This document shows, piece after piece, positions 54,146 to 62,889 of a DNA stretch of 64,000 bases. Source of the stretch: Tabrizicola soli (GTDB lineage: Bacteria; Pseudomonadota; Alphaproteobacteria; Rhodobacterales; Rhodobacteraceae); the NCBI RefSeq assembly GCF_015999335.1, contig NZ_JAEACP010000004.1, positions 1 through 64,000 on the forward strand. Reading direction: 5' to 3'. The translations under genes were made by a program, and so were the position numbers. The first letter of the stretch is position 1, and the number at the start of each line of letters is the position of its first letter. The notes beneath the pieces are model-generated. The model had not been told where the DNA came from. It was given only the letters and a program-made list of their open reading frames with translations, and searched no databases.

Positions 54146-57100
54146 GCCTCCATCGGGAAGTCAACCTCGAGGCGGAAATCTGCGCCAAGCTGGCCGCCTC
54201 TGGCTGGCTTCACGCTGAGGGCGATGCAGCCCTCTATGACCGCACCCGAGCGCTCTTCCCGGCGGATGTGGTCGCTTGGGTGCAGGCCAGCCAGCCCAAG
54301 GCCTGGGAGACCCTGACCAAGAACCACGGCGCAGCAGCCGAAGCGATGCTCCTGGACCGAATCCGCAAGCAGCTGGACGAACGCGGCACGCTGGAGGTCC
54401 TTCGCCGGGGGGTGGAGATGATCGGCCTCCGCGCGCCCGTGGCGTTGGCCCAGTTCAAGCCCGCTCTGGCGATGAACAGCGACCTGCAGACGCGCTACGA
54501 TGCCAACCGGCTGCGGGTGGTGCGGCAGGTCCGCTACTCGCTGTCGAACGAGAACAGCATCGATCTGGTCCTGTTCCTGAATGGCCTGCCGGTGGCGACG
54601 GCGGAACTCAAGACCGACTTCACCCAGGGCATCCAGGACGCTGTCGACCAGTACCGCTTCGACCGTCTGCCCGCCCCCAAGGGGAAACCCCCGGAACCCC
54701 TTCTGGGTTTCCCCGGCGGTGCCCTGGTGCATTTCGCGGTAAGCGACAGCGAAGTGATGATGACGACGCGGCTGCAGGGGGCCGACACGCGGTTCCTGCC
54801 GTTCAACAAGGGGGACAACGGGGGCAAGGGCAACCCGGTGAACCCGAGCGGGCACCGGACGGCATATCTCTGGGACGGGGTCTGGCAGCGCGACAGCCTG
54901 CTGGAAATCCTGGGCCGCTACATGGTCGCGACGCGGGACACGAAGAAGCAGGTCACAGGGATGATCTTTCCCCGGTTCCACCAGCTGGACGCGACACGGA
55001 AGCTGCAGGGGGCGGTTCTGGAGGAGGGGCCGGGTGGCAAGTACCTCATCCAGCACTCGGCAGGGTCGGGCAAGACGAACTCCATCGCGTGGTCGGCGCA
55101 TTTCCTGGCCGATCTGCATGACGCGGACCACCGGAAGGTCTTCGACTCGGTGCTGGTGGTGTCCGACCGCAACGTGATCGACACGCAGCTGCAGGAAGCG
55201 ATCTTCAGCTTTGAACGCACGACTGGGGTGGTGGCGACCATTAACAGCGACGCGGGCGCGAAGAGCGGGCAGCTGGCCGAGGCGCTGGCGGGTGGGAAGA
55301 AGATCGTCGTTTGCACCATCCAGACCTTCCCCTATGCCCTGCAGGCGGTGCAGGAGCTGGCCGCGTCTAAGGGGAAGCGGTTCGCGGTGATTGCGGACGA
55401 AGCACATTCCAGCCAGACCGGGGAGGCGGCGTCAAAGGTGAAGCTGGTGCTGTCTGCCGAAGAGGTGGCTGACCTGAACGATGGCGGCGAGTTCAGTGCT
55501 GAGGACCTTCTAGCCGCGCAGATGGCCGTCCGGGCAAGCGACAGCGGCATCACCTATGTGGCCTTCACGGCGACGCCCAAGGCCAAGACGATGGAGCTAT
55601 TCGGGCGCAGGCCCGATCCCAGCCAACCCGCTGGCCCGAACAACCTGCCGGAAGCCTTCCATGTCTACTCGATGCGGCAGGCCATCGAGGAGGGGTTCAT
55701 CCTCGACATCCTGAAGAACTACACGCCCTATGCGCTGGCCTCCCGGCTGGCCAGCGAGGGACAGGAGATCGACGAGGAGGAAGTCGAGCGGAACGAGGCG
55801 GTGAAGGCGCTGATGCGCTGGGTCCGTCTTCACCCCTACAACATCAGCCAGAAGGTGCAGGTGGTGGTCGAGCACTACCGCGCCATGGTGCAGCCGCTGC
55901 TTGCGGGCAAGGCCAAGGCTATGGTCGTCGTCGGGAGCCGCCTTGAGGCCGTGCGGTGGCAACTGGCCATCGAGAAGTACATTAAGTCCAAGGGCTATGC
56001 TCTGGGCACCCTGGTCGCCTTCTCCGGCGAGGTGGTCGACAAGGAGAGCGGCCCGGAGCCCTTCTCTGAGACCAGCAGGGCGCTCAATCCGGGCCTGAGG
56101 GGGGACATTCGGGAGGCCTTCAAGGAACCCGACTATCACATCCTGCTGGTCGCCAACAAATTCCAGACGGGCTTCGACCAGCCGCTCCTCTGCGGGATGT
56201 ATGTCGACCGACGACTGGCGGGCATCCAGGCTGTTCAGACCCTGTCGCGCCTGAACCGGGCATATCAGAGCGGCGGGGTGGCGAAGGACACGACCTATGT
56301 CCTGGACTTCGTGAACAGCAGCGAGGACATCCTGAAGGCGTTTCGGACCTACTACGAGACGGCCACGCTCGAAGACGTCACCGACCCGAACATCGTGTTC
56401 GATCTGCGAGCCAAGCTGGACGCATCGGGTCACTACGACGACTTTGAGGTGGACCGGGTGGTGCGCGTCGAGTTGGACCCGAAGGGAACTCACGGCGATC
56501 TGGTGGCCGCTATCTCCCCCGTCGCCGACCGCCTCCTGAAGGCCTACAGGGCCGCGCAGGAACGTCTTGGAGACGCCCAGAAGCGAGGAGACAGCAACGC
56601 CGCGAAGGACGCCCAGGATGAGCTGAACGCCCTCCTGCTGTTCAAGAACGACATGGAGGCGTTCGTCCGCCTCTACAGCTTCCTGTCCCAGATCTTCGAC
56701 TACGGGAATACAGCCATCGAAGCGAGGAGCATCTTCTACCGGCGCCTCATCCCCTTGCTGGAGTTCGGGCGCGAACGAACATCCCTGGATGTTTCGAAGA
56801 TCGTCCTGACGCATCACAGGCTGAAGTCACAGGGTCAGCAGCAGCTTTCTCTCGGCGGAGACGCAGAAGGTCTGAAGCCCTTGACAGCCACTGGAACTGG
56901 CAGCCTTCAGGAGAAAGAGAAGGCCCGTCTGGAAGAGATACTTGCCAAGCTGAACGACCTCTTCCAGGGCGACGTGACGGACGACGACCAGCTGATCTAT
57001 GTGAACAGCGTCCTGAAAGGGAAGCTCATGGAAAGCGAAACCCTGGTGCAACAGGCGACCCACAACAGCAAGCAGCAGTTCGCGAACTCTCCGGCATTGC

Positions 57101-57279
57101 GGCAGGCAATTCTCGATGCAGTCATCGATGCCTTCGAAGCGCATTCGACGATGAGCAAGCAGGCGCTGGATTCCGAGCAAGTACGTGAAGGGCTTAAGGA
57201 GGTGCTCCTCGGACCTGGACAGCTCTACGAACAACTGCGCGGAAAGGCTTCGGCAGGTATGACAGGGCCCAACATCTAG
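54142..57279 (+). CDS. hsdR: Type I restriction endonuclease/translocase subunit HsdR
   Basis: A 1045-residue R subunit. The N-terminal nuclease has D141, E155 and K157 (SIDLVLF, AELKTDF). The superfamily 2 motor follows: Walker A SAGSGKT (306-312), DEAH (419-422), FTATPK motif III and QTLSRLNRAY motif VI. A C-terminal helical region binds the methylase core. It is intact and of normal length. It cleaves DNA after translocation when the site is unmethylated. Because hsdM is frameshifted as read, an active HsdR would be hazardous, which argues for checking the frameshift. Confidence 0.95.
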   Translation: MSLHREVNLEAEICAKLAASGWLHAEGDAALYDRTRALFPADVVAWVQASQPKAWETLTKNHGAAAEAMLLDRIRKQLDERGTLEVLRRGVEMIGLRAPVALAQFKPALAMNSDLQTRYDANRLRVVRQVRYSLSNENSIDLVLFLNGLPVATAELKTDFTQGIQDAVDQYRFDRLPAPKGKPPEPLLGFPGGALVHFAVSDSEVMMTTRLQGADTRFLPFNKGDNGGKGNPVNPSGHRTAYLWDGVWQRDSLLEILGRYMVATRDTKKQVTGMIFPRFHQLDATRKLQGAVLEEGPGGKYLIQHSAGSGKTNSIAWSAHFLADLHDADHRKVFDSVLVVSDRNVIDTQLQEAIFSFERTTGVVATINSDAGAKSGQLAEALAGGKKIVVCTIQTFPYALQAVQELAASKGKRFAVIADEAHSSQTGEAASKVKLVLSAEEVADLNDGGEFSAEDLLAAQMAVRASDSGITYVAFTATPKAKTMELFGRRPDPSQPAGPNNLPEAFHVYSMRQAIEEGFILDILKNYTPYALASRLASEGQEIDEEEVERNEAVKALMRWVRLHPYNISQKVQVVVEHYRAMVQPLLAGKAKAMVVVGSRLEAVRWQLAIEKYIKSKGYALGTLVAFSGEVVDKESGPEPFSETSRALNPGLRGDIREAFKEPDYHILLVANKFQTGFDQPLLCGMYVDRRLAGIQAVQTLSRLNRAYQSGGVAKDTTYVLDFVNSSEDILKAFRTYYETATLEDVTDPNIVFDLRAKLDASGHYDDFEVDRVVRVELDPKGTHGDLVAAISPVADRLLKAYRAAQERLGDAQKRGDSNAAKDAQDELNALLLFKNDMEAFVRLYSFLSQIFDYGNTAIEARSIFYRRLIPLLEFGRERTSLDVSKIVLTHHRLKSQGQQQLSLGGDAEGLKPLTATGTGSLQEKEKARLEEILAKLNDLFQGDVTDDDQLIYVNSVLKGKLMESETLVQQATHNSKQQFANSPALRQAILDAVIDAFEAHSTMSKQALDSEQVREGLKEVLLGPGQLYEQLRGKASAGMTGPNI

Positions 57280-57585
57280 CTGCCGATATCCTGGCATAGA
57301 AACCGCAAGACCCAGTTCATTGACTCGATTGCAAGACGCCTATTGTCCGGACTTCTCGCCGATCCCTTTGGCAAGTCTCCGCGCCGATTGACACGCCACG
57401 GAACTGGATGGCGATCTGCTTTGGATCAAGCGCCGCAACCAAGTTGCATCCATACCGTTGGCGCCGCTTGTGAGCGATATGGGCAGTGGGCTTTTGTGAC
57501 TGGAGGTGATCCAGGGGCTGACCGGGCCGGCGCACGAGGGCGGAGTGGATTCGAATCGATCTACCGATCAAGTGCGGCCTGCCTC
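57280..57585. other. Region between hsdR and the betaine transporter
   Basis: No supported gene. A short plus-strand frame near 57410-57490 (TELDGDLLWIKRRNQVASI) is protein-like and may be a relic of an unknown gene at the island edge. A TTCGAATC-like string near 57550 is not part of a recognisable tRNA fold. Confidence 0.35.
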
Positions 57586-59091
57586 TCAGTCCCGCTTTCG
57601 GCCCTGAACAATCCGGTCAAGAACGATGGCACACATCAGAATTGCCAGACCGGAGAGTATCCCTTGGCCGACCGCTGCGTATTGCAGCGCCGACAGGACA
57701 TCCTCGCCCAGGCCCTTTGCGCCGATCAGCGAGGCTATGACGACCATCGACAGACACATGAGAAGGGTCTGGTTCACCCCCGCCATGATGGAGGGCATCG
57801 CCAGCGGGATATCGACATTGAAGATCAGGAAGCTTCGGGAGCCACCAAAGGCGATGGCGGCCTCGCGGATGGGCTGGGGGACACCGGCGATGCCAAGGGC
57901 GGTCAGGCGGATCACCGGCGGCGCCCCAAAGATCAGTGTGGCGATGATGCCGGGCGGCTTGCCGATGCCGAAGAAGGCTATCACCGGGATCAGGTAGACG
58001 AAGGCGGGCATCGTCTGCATGAAGTCGAGAACCGGCCGGATCATCGCATAGGCTCGCGGGCTGCGGCCGCACCAGACCCCGACCGGAATTCCGATTGCGA
58101 TGCACAGCGCGGCGGCGGTTCCCAAGAGCGCGACGGTGGCCATGCTCTTCTCCCAGAAGCCGAGGATCGCAAGATAGGCCAGCGCCGCGCCGGAAAGGAT
58201 CGCGACCCTCGGCCCCGCAACCTGCCAGGCGATGGCCAGGATCGCGATCATCACGATGGGCCAGGGCGTGACCACAAGGCAGATTTCCATCAGGTTGAGG
58301 AGCGCATTGATTGCAGCGGTGATGCCGGCGAACATCGCGCCGAAGCTGTCGGCAAGGGCCGAGACGCCCGTGTCGATGCTGCGCGAAAGCTGGTTGCGCA
58401 GGTCGATCGCGGCTGGAAACTCCTGCAGCCAGGCGGGTGGCGCGGGGGTGGCGAAACGATAGACAGCCAGCGGAAAGCAGACTGCCGGCAGAAGCGCCGC
58501 AAGGGCTACCCGGGGCGCAGGCAGTCCATGCGCAAGGCTCCTGTTGCCGCGCCACGCCCGGAAACGACGGGCGAGCAGCGCGTTTCCGATGGTGCCGCAG
58601 GCCCCATGCACGCAGGCGAAAATCAGGGTTCCGGCTAGGATGAACAACGGCGCCCGGGCGCGCTCGCCCGCCGCATCCTCGCGCGCCTTCGCGGCGGCCG
58701 CGGCAATGGACTCGGCCGAGCGTTTCATGCTTTCGCCCAGGCTGTTGCCTTCGGCGATGGCGACCTCAGCGGCGGCCAGGCGCTCGGCGGCCTGCAGGGC
58801 AAGGCGGTCGGCCCTGGCAATGGCGGTGCCGCCGAGGTCGCCGAACAGCCCGATGCCAAGCAGGACCACCGCGAACATCTCGACCACGAAGGCCAGCCAG
58901 AATGCTCCCCACAAAGCGCGGCAGCCCAGCCAGACCGGGCCCAGGATCGCGGCCCAGGGGTTGAAGACCAGGGCAAAGCCCCTGGTCTCCGAGATGCGGG
59001 CAAAGACGCGGTGGTAATATGGCCCGTTCGGTCCCGCGAACTCCGACACCAGATCCGCAAGGCTGTCATCTTTCAGGACTGCCGCGGTCAT
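57586..59091 (-). CDS. proW: Glycine betaine/proline ABC permease (ProW-like) with long N-terminal extension
   Basis: A 501-residue permease. The C-terminal 280 residues are the ProW/OpuAB permease, with the EAA loop AIAFGGSRSFLIFNVDIPLAMPSI and GIPVGVWCGRSPRAYAMIRPVLDFMQTMPAFVYL. About 220 residues precede it: a helix-rich part with hydrophobic segments near 40-85 and 150-215 and an Ala-rich helical stretch at 90-145. Typical ProW is 300-350 residues, so the extension is unusual. It overlaps proV by four bases. It imports betaine or proline-betaine type osmolytes. Confidence 0.9.
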   Translation of the reverse strand: MTAAVLKDDSLADLVSEFAGPNGPYYHRVFARISETRGFALVFNPWAAILGPVWLGCRALWGAFWLAFVVEMFAVVLLGIGLFGDLGGTAIARADRLALQAAERLAAAEVAIAEGNSLGESMKRSAESIAAAAAKAREDAAGERARAPLFILAGTLIFACVHGACGTIGNALLARRFRAWRGNRSLAHGLPAPRVALAALLPAVCFPLAVYRFATPAPPAWLQEFPAAIDLRNQLSRSIDTGVSALADSFGAMFAGITAAINALLNLMEICLVVTPWPIVMIAILAIAWQVAGPRVAILSGAALAYLAILGFWEKSMATVALLGTAAALCIAIGIPVGVWCGRSPRAYAMIRPVLDFMQTMPAFVYLIPVIAFFGIGKPPGIIATLIFGAPPVIRLTALGIAGVPQPIREAAIAFGGSRSFLIFNVDIPLAMPSIMAGVNQTLLMCLSMVVIASLIGAKGLGEDVLSALQYAAVGQGILSGLAILMCAIVLDRIVQGRKRD

Positions 59092-60146
59092 GCCGCATCC
59101 CCCTGAATCCCCCGAAGCAGCCGTGCCTGGTCGATGACACCGATGATCTGGCCGCTGTCATGGATCGCAAGCGGCGTGTCGGCCGCGGCGGCAAGCCTGA
59201 GCAACTCGGAGAGGGCCATTTCGGGCCGGGCGACCGGCAGAAGGGACAGGTCAACGGCATCGGGACGCCGTGCCCGATAGGCCTGCGGATCTTCCATGAT
59301 GCTGTGCGCCGGCACCACATTCAGCCGCGAGGTGTTTGCCACGAAGGCGGCGACATAGGAATCGGCGGGGCGGGCGACGATTTCGGCGGGCGTTCCGATC
59401 TGGATGATTTCCCCGTCCTTCATGATTGCGATCCGGGAGCCGATGCGGATCGCCTCGTCAAGATCATGGGTGATGAAGATCGTGGTCTTCCCCATGCTGC
59501 GCGACAGGTACAGGAACTGATCCTGCAACTGGCGGCGGATGAGCGGATCAAGTGCCGAGAAGGGCTCGTCCATGAGCAGGATGGGTGGGTCCGCCGCAAG
59601 CGCCCGCGCCAGCCCGACGCGCTGCTGCATACCGCCCGACAGGCTGGAGGGGAAACGGTCGCCCCAGCCCGCGAGATCGACCTTTGCCAATGCCGCCTCG
59701 GCAAGATCGTAGCAGCTTTTCAGGGCTTCCCCCTGGATTTCCAGCGGCAGCGATACATTCTCACGCACGGTCCGGTTGGGCAGAAGACCAAAATTCTGGA
59801 ATACCATGCCAATACGGGTGCCCCTGATCCGGCGAAGCTCTGCTTCCGGTTGCCTCAGGATGTCCTCGCCTTCGATCAGGATCTGGCCGGCACTGGGTTC
59901 GAGCAGGCGGTTCACATGCCGGACAAGCGTCGATTTCCCCGAGCCTGAGAGTCCCATGACGCAGAAGATCTCCCCCCGGTTCACCAAGAAACTGGCGTTC
60001 GACACGCCGACCACAGAACCGAACTGCCGCAGGATCTCGGCCTTCGACTGACCGCGTCTTGCAGCCGCCAGGGCCTCATCGGCGCTGCCGCCGAAGATCT
60101 TCCAGACGCCTCTGAATTCGATGACCGTCTCGGTGTTCTGGCTCAT
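59088..60146 (-). CDS. proV: Glycine betaine/proline ABC ATP-binding protein (ProV-like)
   Basis: A 352-residue ATPase of the OpuAA/ProV type. Walker A is GLSGSGKST, the signature LSGGMQQR and Walker B ILLMDEPFSALDP. The ProV-specific N-terminal segment (AAARRGQSKAEILRQFGSVVGVSNASF) is present. The C-terminus has a CBS-like part (LAIHDSGQIIGVIDQARLLRGIQG), which in OpuA relatives senses ionic strength. It follows the binding-protein gene by 58 bases and overlaps proW. Confidence 0.93.
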   Translation of the reverse strand: MSQNTETVIEFRGVWKIFGGSADEALAAARRGQSKAEILRQFGSVVGVSNASFLVNRGEIFCVMGLSGSGKSTLVRHVNRLLEPSAGQILIEGEDILRQPEAELRRIRGTRIGMVFQNFGLLPNRTVRENVSLPLEIQGEALKSCYDLAEAALAKVDLAGWGDRFPSSLSGGMQQRVGLARALAADPPILLMDEPFSALDPLIRRQLQDQFLYLSRSMGKTTIFITHDLDEAIRIGSRIAIMKDGEIIQIGTPAEIVARPADSYVAAFVANTSRLNVVPAHSIMEDPQAYRARRPDAVDLSLLPVARPEMALSELLRLAAAADTPLAIHDSGQIIGVIDQARLLRGIQGDAA

Positions 60147-60204
60147 TTCCCGTCGTGTCTCCCGGTGCCGGAAGCAGCTTTCGCTGCCTCCAGTGCGTTC
60201 AGGC

Positions 60205-61164
60205 CTATTGCGCCATCCAGCTTGCGATGAGATCCGGGTGCGCCTTGACCCAAGCCTGGGTCACCGCGGCGGGATCCTCGCCGTTGACCACCGCCAGGGA
60301 CCATGCGTTCACGTCGTCGGCGGAAAGCTGGATATTCTGCAACAGATGCACAAGCGCCGGCTGACGCTCGGACAGGGTGCTGGACCAGCTGATATGCACG
60401 CTGGTGTCGGCATAGGCCGAGGCCACGTGCGATTTTGCCATCCAGTCGGGGTCTACGCTGGGTTGAACCATCACGAAGTCGTCCGGATTGTGGGGTGGCT
60501 CCTCGAGCATCGCAATGTCGTACATGGCAAAATTCTGGTGCGGGCCATAGCAGTAGCCAACCCAAGGCTTGCCTGCCTTGGTGGCCCGGTCAAGACCTGC
60601 CGTTGCCACCGCCTCGTCGGTGGACTGCAATTCGAAGAAATCCGCAAAGCCATAATCCCGCGCACGGACCATCTCGGTATTGGTGGACTGCCAACCCTGC
60701 GGCCCGATCCAGATCTCACCCTTGCCGTCGCCGTTACTGTCGAAGAGCGCCGCGTTTTCGGGATTTGCCAGGTCGAACACGGATTTGATACCGTACTGGT
60801 CCACAGTGACCTTGGTGACGCAGTAGCCGTTGATCGCCGCGAACGACTTGTCGGACATCGTCACTGTCTTGTCCTGATCGACATATTTCGAGGTCATCCC
60901 CGACTGGTTTGGCAACCAGGTCTCGGTCCAGATGTCGATCTCGCCCTTGCCGCGGGCCATCGCCTCGAAGATCACCGGGACCGCGGTGGTGTTCAACATC
61001 TCCACCTCGAGGCCGAGGGCCTCCTCGATGATCGCCTTGACGGCAAAGGCCGTCGTCCGGCCCGAGATGTAGTTCGGATCCGGGATGACGACATCGGCGG
61101 CCCGGGCGGAAAGTGGTACGACGGCCATCGCAAGGACGGCCAAGGATTTCATGCCGATGTTCAA
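60205..61164 (-). CDS. proX: Glycine betaine-type periplasmic binding protein (OpuAC family)
   Basis: An OpuAC-family solute-binding protein of about 319 residues. The signal peptide (MKSLAVLAMAVVPLSARA) precedes DVVIPDPNYISGRTTAFAVKAIIEE. Aromatic and acidic residues of the DIWTETWLPNQ and GYCYGPHQNF segments could form the quaternary-amine cage. The start is uncertain: TTG 61164 has GGGAGA six bases upstream, ATG 61152 follows four codons later, and ATG 61206 is farther upstream without a site. It leads the proXVW unit. The substrate might be betaine, proline betaine or choline. Confidence 0.9.
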   Translation of the reverse strand: MNIGMKSLAVLAMAVVPLSARAADVVIPDPNYISGRTTAFAVKAIIEEALGLEVEMLNTTAVPVIFEAMARGKGEIDIWTETWLPNQSGMTSKYVDQDKTVTMSDKSFAAINGYCVTKVTVDQYGIKSVFDLANPENAALFDSNGDGKGEIWIGPQGWQSTNTEMVRARDYGFADFFELQSTDEAVATAGLDRATKAGKPWVGYCYGPHQNFAMYDIAMLEEPPHNPDDFVMVQPSVDPDWMAKSHVASAYADTSVHISWSSTLSERQPALVHLLQNIQLSADDVNAWSLAVVNGEDPAAVTQAWVKAHPDLIASWMAQ

Positions 61165-61323
61165 TCTGGTTCTCCCTGTTTTTCGGCCCTTCACGAAAAT
61201 GACCATTCAACAACCGGGCCAAGTTGTAACGCGACAGTTCGAAGGATTAGGAAATCTAATTGAGACCATTCCGGGCGGGGCTGATCCGAACCTTGGCCCA
61301 GCCCCCGGGTCTTGATTCCCGGA

Positions 61324-62091
61324 TCAGACCATCAGGTAGCCGCCATCGACCACCATCTCTGCCCCGGTCACGAAGCCGGATTCGTCGCTGGCAAGGTAGA
61401 GAACCATGTAGGCGATGTCGTCCGGCTTCCCCAGCCGGCCGATCGGGTGCCGCGCCAGGGCCTTCGCCTTCTCTGTCTCCAGAGTGCCAAGCCCGGCAAG
61501 GTAGTTCTCGGTCTGCGGCGTCCAGATGTATCCGGGATGGATCGAGTTGCAGCGGATGCCATAGGCCTGTTCGGCGCAGTGAACCGCGACGGCCTTGGTC
61601 AGCGTTCGGACCGCACCCTTCGAGGCACAATAGGCGGCCAGATCCGCCTCGCCGATAATCCCGTCGATCGAGGAGAGGTTGACGATCGACCCGCCGTGCG
61701 CCTTCATCAGGGCGACAGCGGTCTTGCAGCCCAAGAAGACCCCGTCGGCATTGACAGCCATGCATCTGCGCCACTGGTCCATGTCGCAGCTTTCGATCGT
61801 CCCGATCGGCGCGATTCCGGCATTGTTGACCAGAATGTCCAGGCGCCCCTCGACAGTCCGCACATCAGCCTCGACGCGTGCCCAGTCCTCGGGCGAGGAG
61901 GTGTCCTGAACAATCCCGCGGACCTGGGCACCGGCCGCGCGCAGGGAGGCGACGGCTTTTTCCAGATGGTCGGGGCTGATATCGGTCAGCACCAGCTTCG
62001 CGCCCTCGCGGGCCAGAAGGCCCGCGGAAGCCAGCCCAAGGCCCAGTCCGGCGCCGGTTATCAATGCGGTCTTACCGTCAACGCGTCCCAT
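61324..62091 (-). CDS. SDR-family oxidoreductase
   Basis: A 255-residue classical short-chain dehydrogenase. It has the cofactor motif TGAGLGLG, NNAG, the active-site Ser in NLSSIDG and the YxxxK pair in AAYCASKGA, plus C-terminal GAEMVVDGGY. It presumably uses NAD+, since the acidic residue D36-S in LTDIS follows beta-2. It is downstream of the sulfotransferase and upstream of the betaine transporter, all on the minus strand, so it may act on a hydroxylated osmolyte or its sulfate ester. The substrate is unknown. Confidence 0.9.
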   Translation of the reverse strand: MGRVDGKTALITGAGLGLGLASAGLLAREGAKLVLTDISPDHLEKAVASLRAAGAQVRGIVQDTSSPEDWARVEADVRTVEGRLDILVNNAGIAPIGTIESCDMDQWRRCMAVNADGVFLGCKTAVALMKAHGGSIVNLSSIDGIIGEADLAAYCASKGAVRTLTKAVAVHCAEQAYGIRCNSIHPGYIWTPQTENYLAGLGTLETEKAKALARHPIGRLGKPDDIAYMVLYLASDESGFVTGAEMVVDGGYLMV

Positions 62092-62124
62092 TCGATCGCC
62101 TCCTCCTGATTTTGCGGGTCCGGG

Positions 62125-62877
62125 TCACAGCAGCGCTTCGGCTGCCAACAGGTCATAGAAGGGCTGGTGATGCGCCAGGTGCTCGCGCATCCGGGGATGA
62201 TCCTCCGCCATCCGGTCGAACTTCACTTGCGCCTCGCGGATTTCATCGGCGCTGAGCGGCCGGATGCCGCTTGAGGTGCTGACATCCCCGTGCCAGCCGC
62301 TGACCTGGTCCCAGTCCTTCGGCTTTTCGTTCTGCCAGTCGAAAGCGGCTTCCGAGAAGGGCAGGCCGACGGCGTCCCAGAATCGTGCCATTGCGCCGCG
62401 CGTGTCCTCGCGGATTGCCTCGGCCCGCAGGACGACAGGACTGGAGCCCGCCGCCTTCAGCGCCGAGTAATGTTTCCACTGCGCCTCCAAGCCGATCTCG
62501 TCCAGCGTAACCTCGGGGTCCAGCTTGTGATACGAGGCGATCGACGCGACCGGGTCGCGGATCAGGAAGGTGTTCACCAGCCGTTCCGCGAAGATCGCGT
62601 CATCAAGGATATGCGGCATGACGTAATACGACATGTCCTTGAAGAAGACCGGCCCCTTTGCGGACCGGGCGATCAGGTGGTCGCGGATCGCCCCGTAGCT
62701 GACCGGGTGGTCAGGGCGCACGTCGAAATGCGGCATGACCCGGACGCCGCGATGCACATAGTAATCGTACATGAACGGTTCGTGTGCGCAGTCAAGGTCG
62801 CCCCGCTCGCGCATAACCCGCTCCATCGCCGTCGACATCGAGCGCGGATGTGACCAGAGGGCAAAAATCTTGTTCAT
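62125..62877 (-). CDS. PAPS-dependent sulfotransferase family protein
   Basis: A 250-residue sulfotransferase-fold protein. The 5'-phosphosulfate-binding loop is near the N-terminus (FALWSHPRSMSTAMERVM), with the 3'-phosphate side seen around TFLIRDPVASIASYHK. It is transcribed right after an ATP sulfurylase/APS kinase, which makes PAPS, so a sulfuryl-transfer role is plausible. The acceptor is unknown; the SDR and betaine transporter next door point to a small hydroxylated osmolyte rather than a polymer. Confidence 0.85.
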   Translation of the reverse strand: MNKIFALWSHPRSMSTAMERVMRERGDLDCAHEPFMYDYYVHRGVRVMPHFDVRPDHPVSYGAIRDHLIARSAKGPVFFKDMSYYVMPHILDDAIFAERLVNTFLIRDPVASIASYHKLDPEVTLDEIGLEAQWKHYSALKAAGSSPVVLRAEAIREDTRGAMARFWDAVGLPFSEAAFDWQNEKPKDWDQVSGWHGDVSTSSGIRPLSADEIREAQVKFDRMAEDHPRMREHLAHHQPFYDLLAAEALL

Positions 62878-62889
62878 TTCGATCCTTCC

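Noticed and set aside
57540-57590. tRNA T-arm-like string TTCGAATC near the island edge
   Set aside because: No acceptor, D or anticodon arm could be folded around it.
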